Part shown: positions 62,505 to 64,000 of the stretch, piece after piece
Layout of the letters: every line of letters starts with the position of its first letter
Numbering within the stretch: position 1 is the first letter of the stretch
NCBI GenBank assembly: GCA_037446115.1
Contig: JBBIJF010000001.1
Location: 1-64,000, forward strand
Length of the DNA stretch: 64,000 bases
Reading direction: 5' to 3'
Source of the DNA: JANWXD01 sp037446115
GTDB taxonomy: Bacteria > Acidobacteriota > Terriglobia > Bryobacterales > Bryobacteraceae
Notes under the pieces: generated by a model
What the model was told of the DNA's origin: nothing
Database searches by the model: none
What the model saw: only the letters and a program-made list of their open reading frames with translations
Made by a program: the position numbers and the translations under genes

Positions 62505-63539
62505 TCAGTTCAAAAACAGCGTGCGGTAAAGGGTGTCCCGCTGCTTAGGCACGAAGCCGGCGTCCCGAATGATGCGCCGCAATTCCTCTTCGGTGGAGCG
62601 GTGATGGGCGCCGGCCGCGGAAACAACGTTTTCCTCGATCATGACGCTGCCCACGTCGTTGGCCCCGAAGCGAAGCCCGAGCTGGCAGGTCTTGGGTCCC
62701 TGGGTCACCCAGGAGGACTGAACATTGGGAATGTTCTCTAAATACAGCCGCGAGACCGCCAAGGTTTTCAAGTACTCGACTGCCGTCGCTTCTTCTTTGA
62801 TGAAGCGTCCGAGGGAGGTGTTCTCCCGCTGGAAGGTCCACGGAATGAAAGCTGTAAAACCGCCCGTCTCCTCCTGGAGGCGCCGGACCACCTCCAGGTG
62901 ATTCACCCGTTGCTCGAGGGTCTCCCCGCAACCGAACATCATCGTAGCCGTGGTCCGCATGCCGAGCCGATGCGCCGTGCGGTGCACCTCGACCCATTCC
63001 GCCGTGGTGCACTTCAAACGGCTGATGCGGTGACGAACCGCATCATCCAGGATCTCTGCCCCACCGCCTGGAATCGAGTCCAGACCCGCATCGCGAAGGC
63101 GGGCAATCGTGTCGCGGACGGTGAGACCGCTGACTTCGGCGATGTTGAGAATCTCGGGCGCTGAGAAGCAGTGCAGGTGAATCCGCGGAAACCGCCGCTT
63201 GATGGAGCACAGCAGATCTTCGTACCATTCGATCTTCAGTTCGGCGTGCAGGCCGCCTTGCATCAGGATCCCCGTACCGCCCAGCTCCAGCGTTTCCTGG
63301 ATCTTGTCGAAGATGATTTCCTTGGACAGCACGTAGCCTTCCGCGTGGCCCATGGGACGGTAGAACGCGCAGAAGCTGCAGTACTCAGTACAAAAGTTGG
63401 TGTAGTTGATGTTGCGGTCGATGATGTAGGTCACCACGCCTTCCGGGTGCAGCTTCCGCCGTACGGCGTCCGCAGCCATGCCGATCCCGATCAGATCAGG
63501 GCTGGCCAGCAGCTCCACCGCTTCCCGGTGCGACATCAT
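62505..63539 (-). CDS. mqnC: Cyclic dehypoxanthinyl futalosine synthase (MqnC)
   Basis: 344 residues. A radical-SAM enzyme that closes the ring of dehypoxanthinyl futalosine in the futalosine route to menaquinone. The [4Fe-4S] motif is C50, C54, C57 in NYTNFCTEYCSFCAFYRP; AFYRP and the later blocks PGGGAEILDDAVRHRI, TATMMFGCGETLEQRVNHL and GGFTAFIPWTFQ are diagnostic of MqnC over MqnE. The start overlaps the mqnA stop by 4 bases. Confidence 0.93.
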   Translation of the reverse strand: MMSHREAVELLASPDLIGIGMAADAVRRKLHPEGVVTYIIDRNINYTNFCTEYCSFCAFYRPMGHAEGYVLSKEIIFDKIQETLELGGTGILMQGGLHAELKIEWYEDLLCSIKRRFPRIHLHCFSAPEILNIAEVSGLTVRDTIARLRDAGLDSIPGGGAEILDDAVRHRISRLKCTTAEWVEVHRTAHRLGMRTTATMMFGCGETLEQRVNHLEVVRRLQEETGGFTAFIPWTFQRENTSLGRFIKEEATAVEYLKTLAVSRLYLENIPNVQSSWVTQGPKTCQLGLRFGANDVGSVMIEENVVSAAGAHHRSTEEELRRIIRDAGFVPKQRDTLYRTLFLN

Positions 63540-64000
63540 ACGTGCACTCTCCCGGACTGCTCCACCATAGCAAACTCCCCGGCCAGCCGTAGAAAACGGT
63601 GCAACCCCTCGTAGTCACGATCGTCGAGCTCATTGACGATGTGACGCGACAGGTAGGCGCGGGCCCGCTCCTCGGAAATGCCGCGCGGAGCGGCCTCGCG
63701 GCGGACGATTTCCTCGAGCCGCTCCCGGCCGAAGCGGCAGGATTCAACAAAAGCCGCCTCGAGCTCCGGCGTCACGCATTCGGGCCGGCCCGCCCACACG
63801 GCGAACACCATGGGCAGCCCGGTCCATTCAAACCACTCCTTACCCAGATCCAAGACGCGATACGGCAAAGCCTCGACGTCGAGCCGCAAGGCCGGATCGC
63901 CGATCAAGAGCGCGCCATCAGCCTGCTCCAGCATGCGGTCCAGGTCGGCAGGAGCCGGCAACAGCTCCGGATCCGCCGCGTAGCGGCGTGAGAGAATCAG
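63536..64000 (-). CDS. mqnA: Chorismate dehydratase MqnA, C-terminal part (runs off the window)
   Basis: 155 residues visible; the frame is open beyond base 64000, so the N-terminus is missing. The block LILSRRYAADPELLP leads into GALLIGDPALR, LDLGKEWFEWTGLPMVFAVWAGRP and a helical C-terminus, the solute-binding-protein-like pattern of MqnA. MqnA removes water from chorismate to give 3-enolpyruvylbenzoate, the first step of the futalosine pathway. Coupled by a 4-base overlap to mqnC. It consumes chorismate, the end product of the pathway started by the nearby aroF. Confidence 0.88.
   Translation of the reverse strand: MILSRRYAADPELLPAPADLDRMLEQADGALLIGDPALRLDVEALPYRVLDLGKEWFEWTGLPMVFAVWAGRPECVTPELEAAFVESCRFGRERLEEIVRREAAPRGISEERARAYLSRHIVNELDDRDYEGLHRFLRLAGEFAMVEQSGRVHV

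Overview
The window is GC-rich, gene-dense bacterial chromosome, most likely from the Acidobacteriota (Solibacter/Bryobacter-type lineage). The signs are large Oar-like TonB receptors with an N-terminal carboxypeptidase-regulatory domain, an acidobacterial-type VWA protein, an astacin protease ending in the Solibacter-type C-terminal domain (TIGR03437-like), a planctomycete-type cytochrome/DUF1549/DUF1553 protein, an S46 peptidase, and futalosine-pathway menaquinone genes. These assignments come from reading motifs; no database search was run. I saw no insertion sequence, prophage, integrase or CRISPR array, so this looks like core chromosome.

Layout. 0-12 kb: the start of a TonB receptor, a Tat-exported DUF362 protein, a terpene-cyclase-like toroid protein, a CrtI-like oxidoreductase, a sugar-phosphate-isomerase-like TIM barrel, a complete TonB receptor, and a PhoR/PhoB-type two-component pair. 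12-25 kb: an exported RidA, the overlapping operon dusB-rnhA-nadD, an SLC13 permease, a NicO metal exporter, an outer-membrane protein coupled to a lone receiver domain, and a DUF4139 / homoserine-dehydrogenase / FAH-family run. 25-35 kb: a LolA-like protein, a DUF1624 membrane acyltransferase, a pentapeptide-repeat protein, an xdhC-mocA-asmA operon, tRNA-Glu and tRNA-Gln, a cytochrome c, and a TIGR04282-like transferase / ArsA / small protein / peroxiredoxin run. 35-48 kb: a GldA/GldF/GldG-like ABC operon with DUF4340, pncB-pncA, rsfS, hpt, an S46 peptidase, an ATP-grasp-like protein, and a degenerate Wzt-like ABC protein. 48-60 kb: the PSCyt/DUF1553 protein, the VWA protein, the astacin, a PAS-PAS-GAF histidine kinase, a TGS GTPase and an E1 alpha-beta fusion. 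60-64 kb: DAHP synthase with an upstream attenuator, then mqnC and mqnA.

The standout is the 312-base gap before the DAHP synthase gene (60199-60510). It holds a promoter, an 18-codon leader peptide in which 8 residues are Phe, Tyr or Trp, a 13-bp antiterminator that starts at the base after the leader stop codon, and a 9-bp terminator with a GCAA loop and a T-run. The antiterminator and terminator share bases and exclude each other, and a third helix inside the leader codons can sequester the antiterminator strand. This reads as ribosome-mediated transcription attenuation of the first step of aromatic amino acid synthesis. The enzyme also carries an N-terminal regulatory domain, so control probably acts on both RNA and protein. 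Chorismate from this pathway also feeds MqnA, encoded 2 kb away.

A second theme is that several genes have a TAnAAT/TAnACT -10-like hexamer ending only 6-10 nt before the start codon, suggesting leaderless or near-leaderless transcripts. Many genes in operons overlap by 4 bases (ATGA), suggesting translational coupling.
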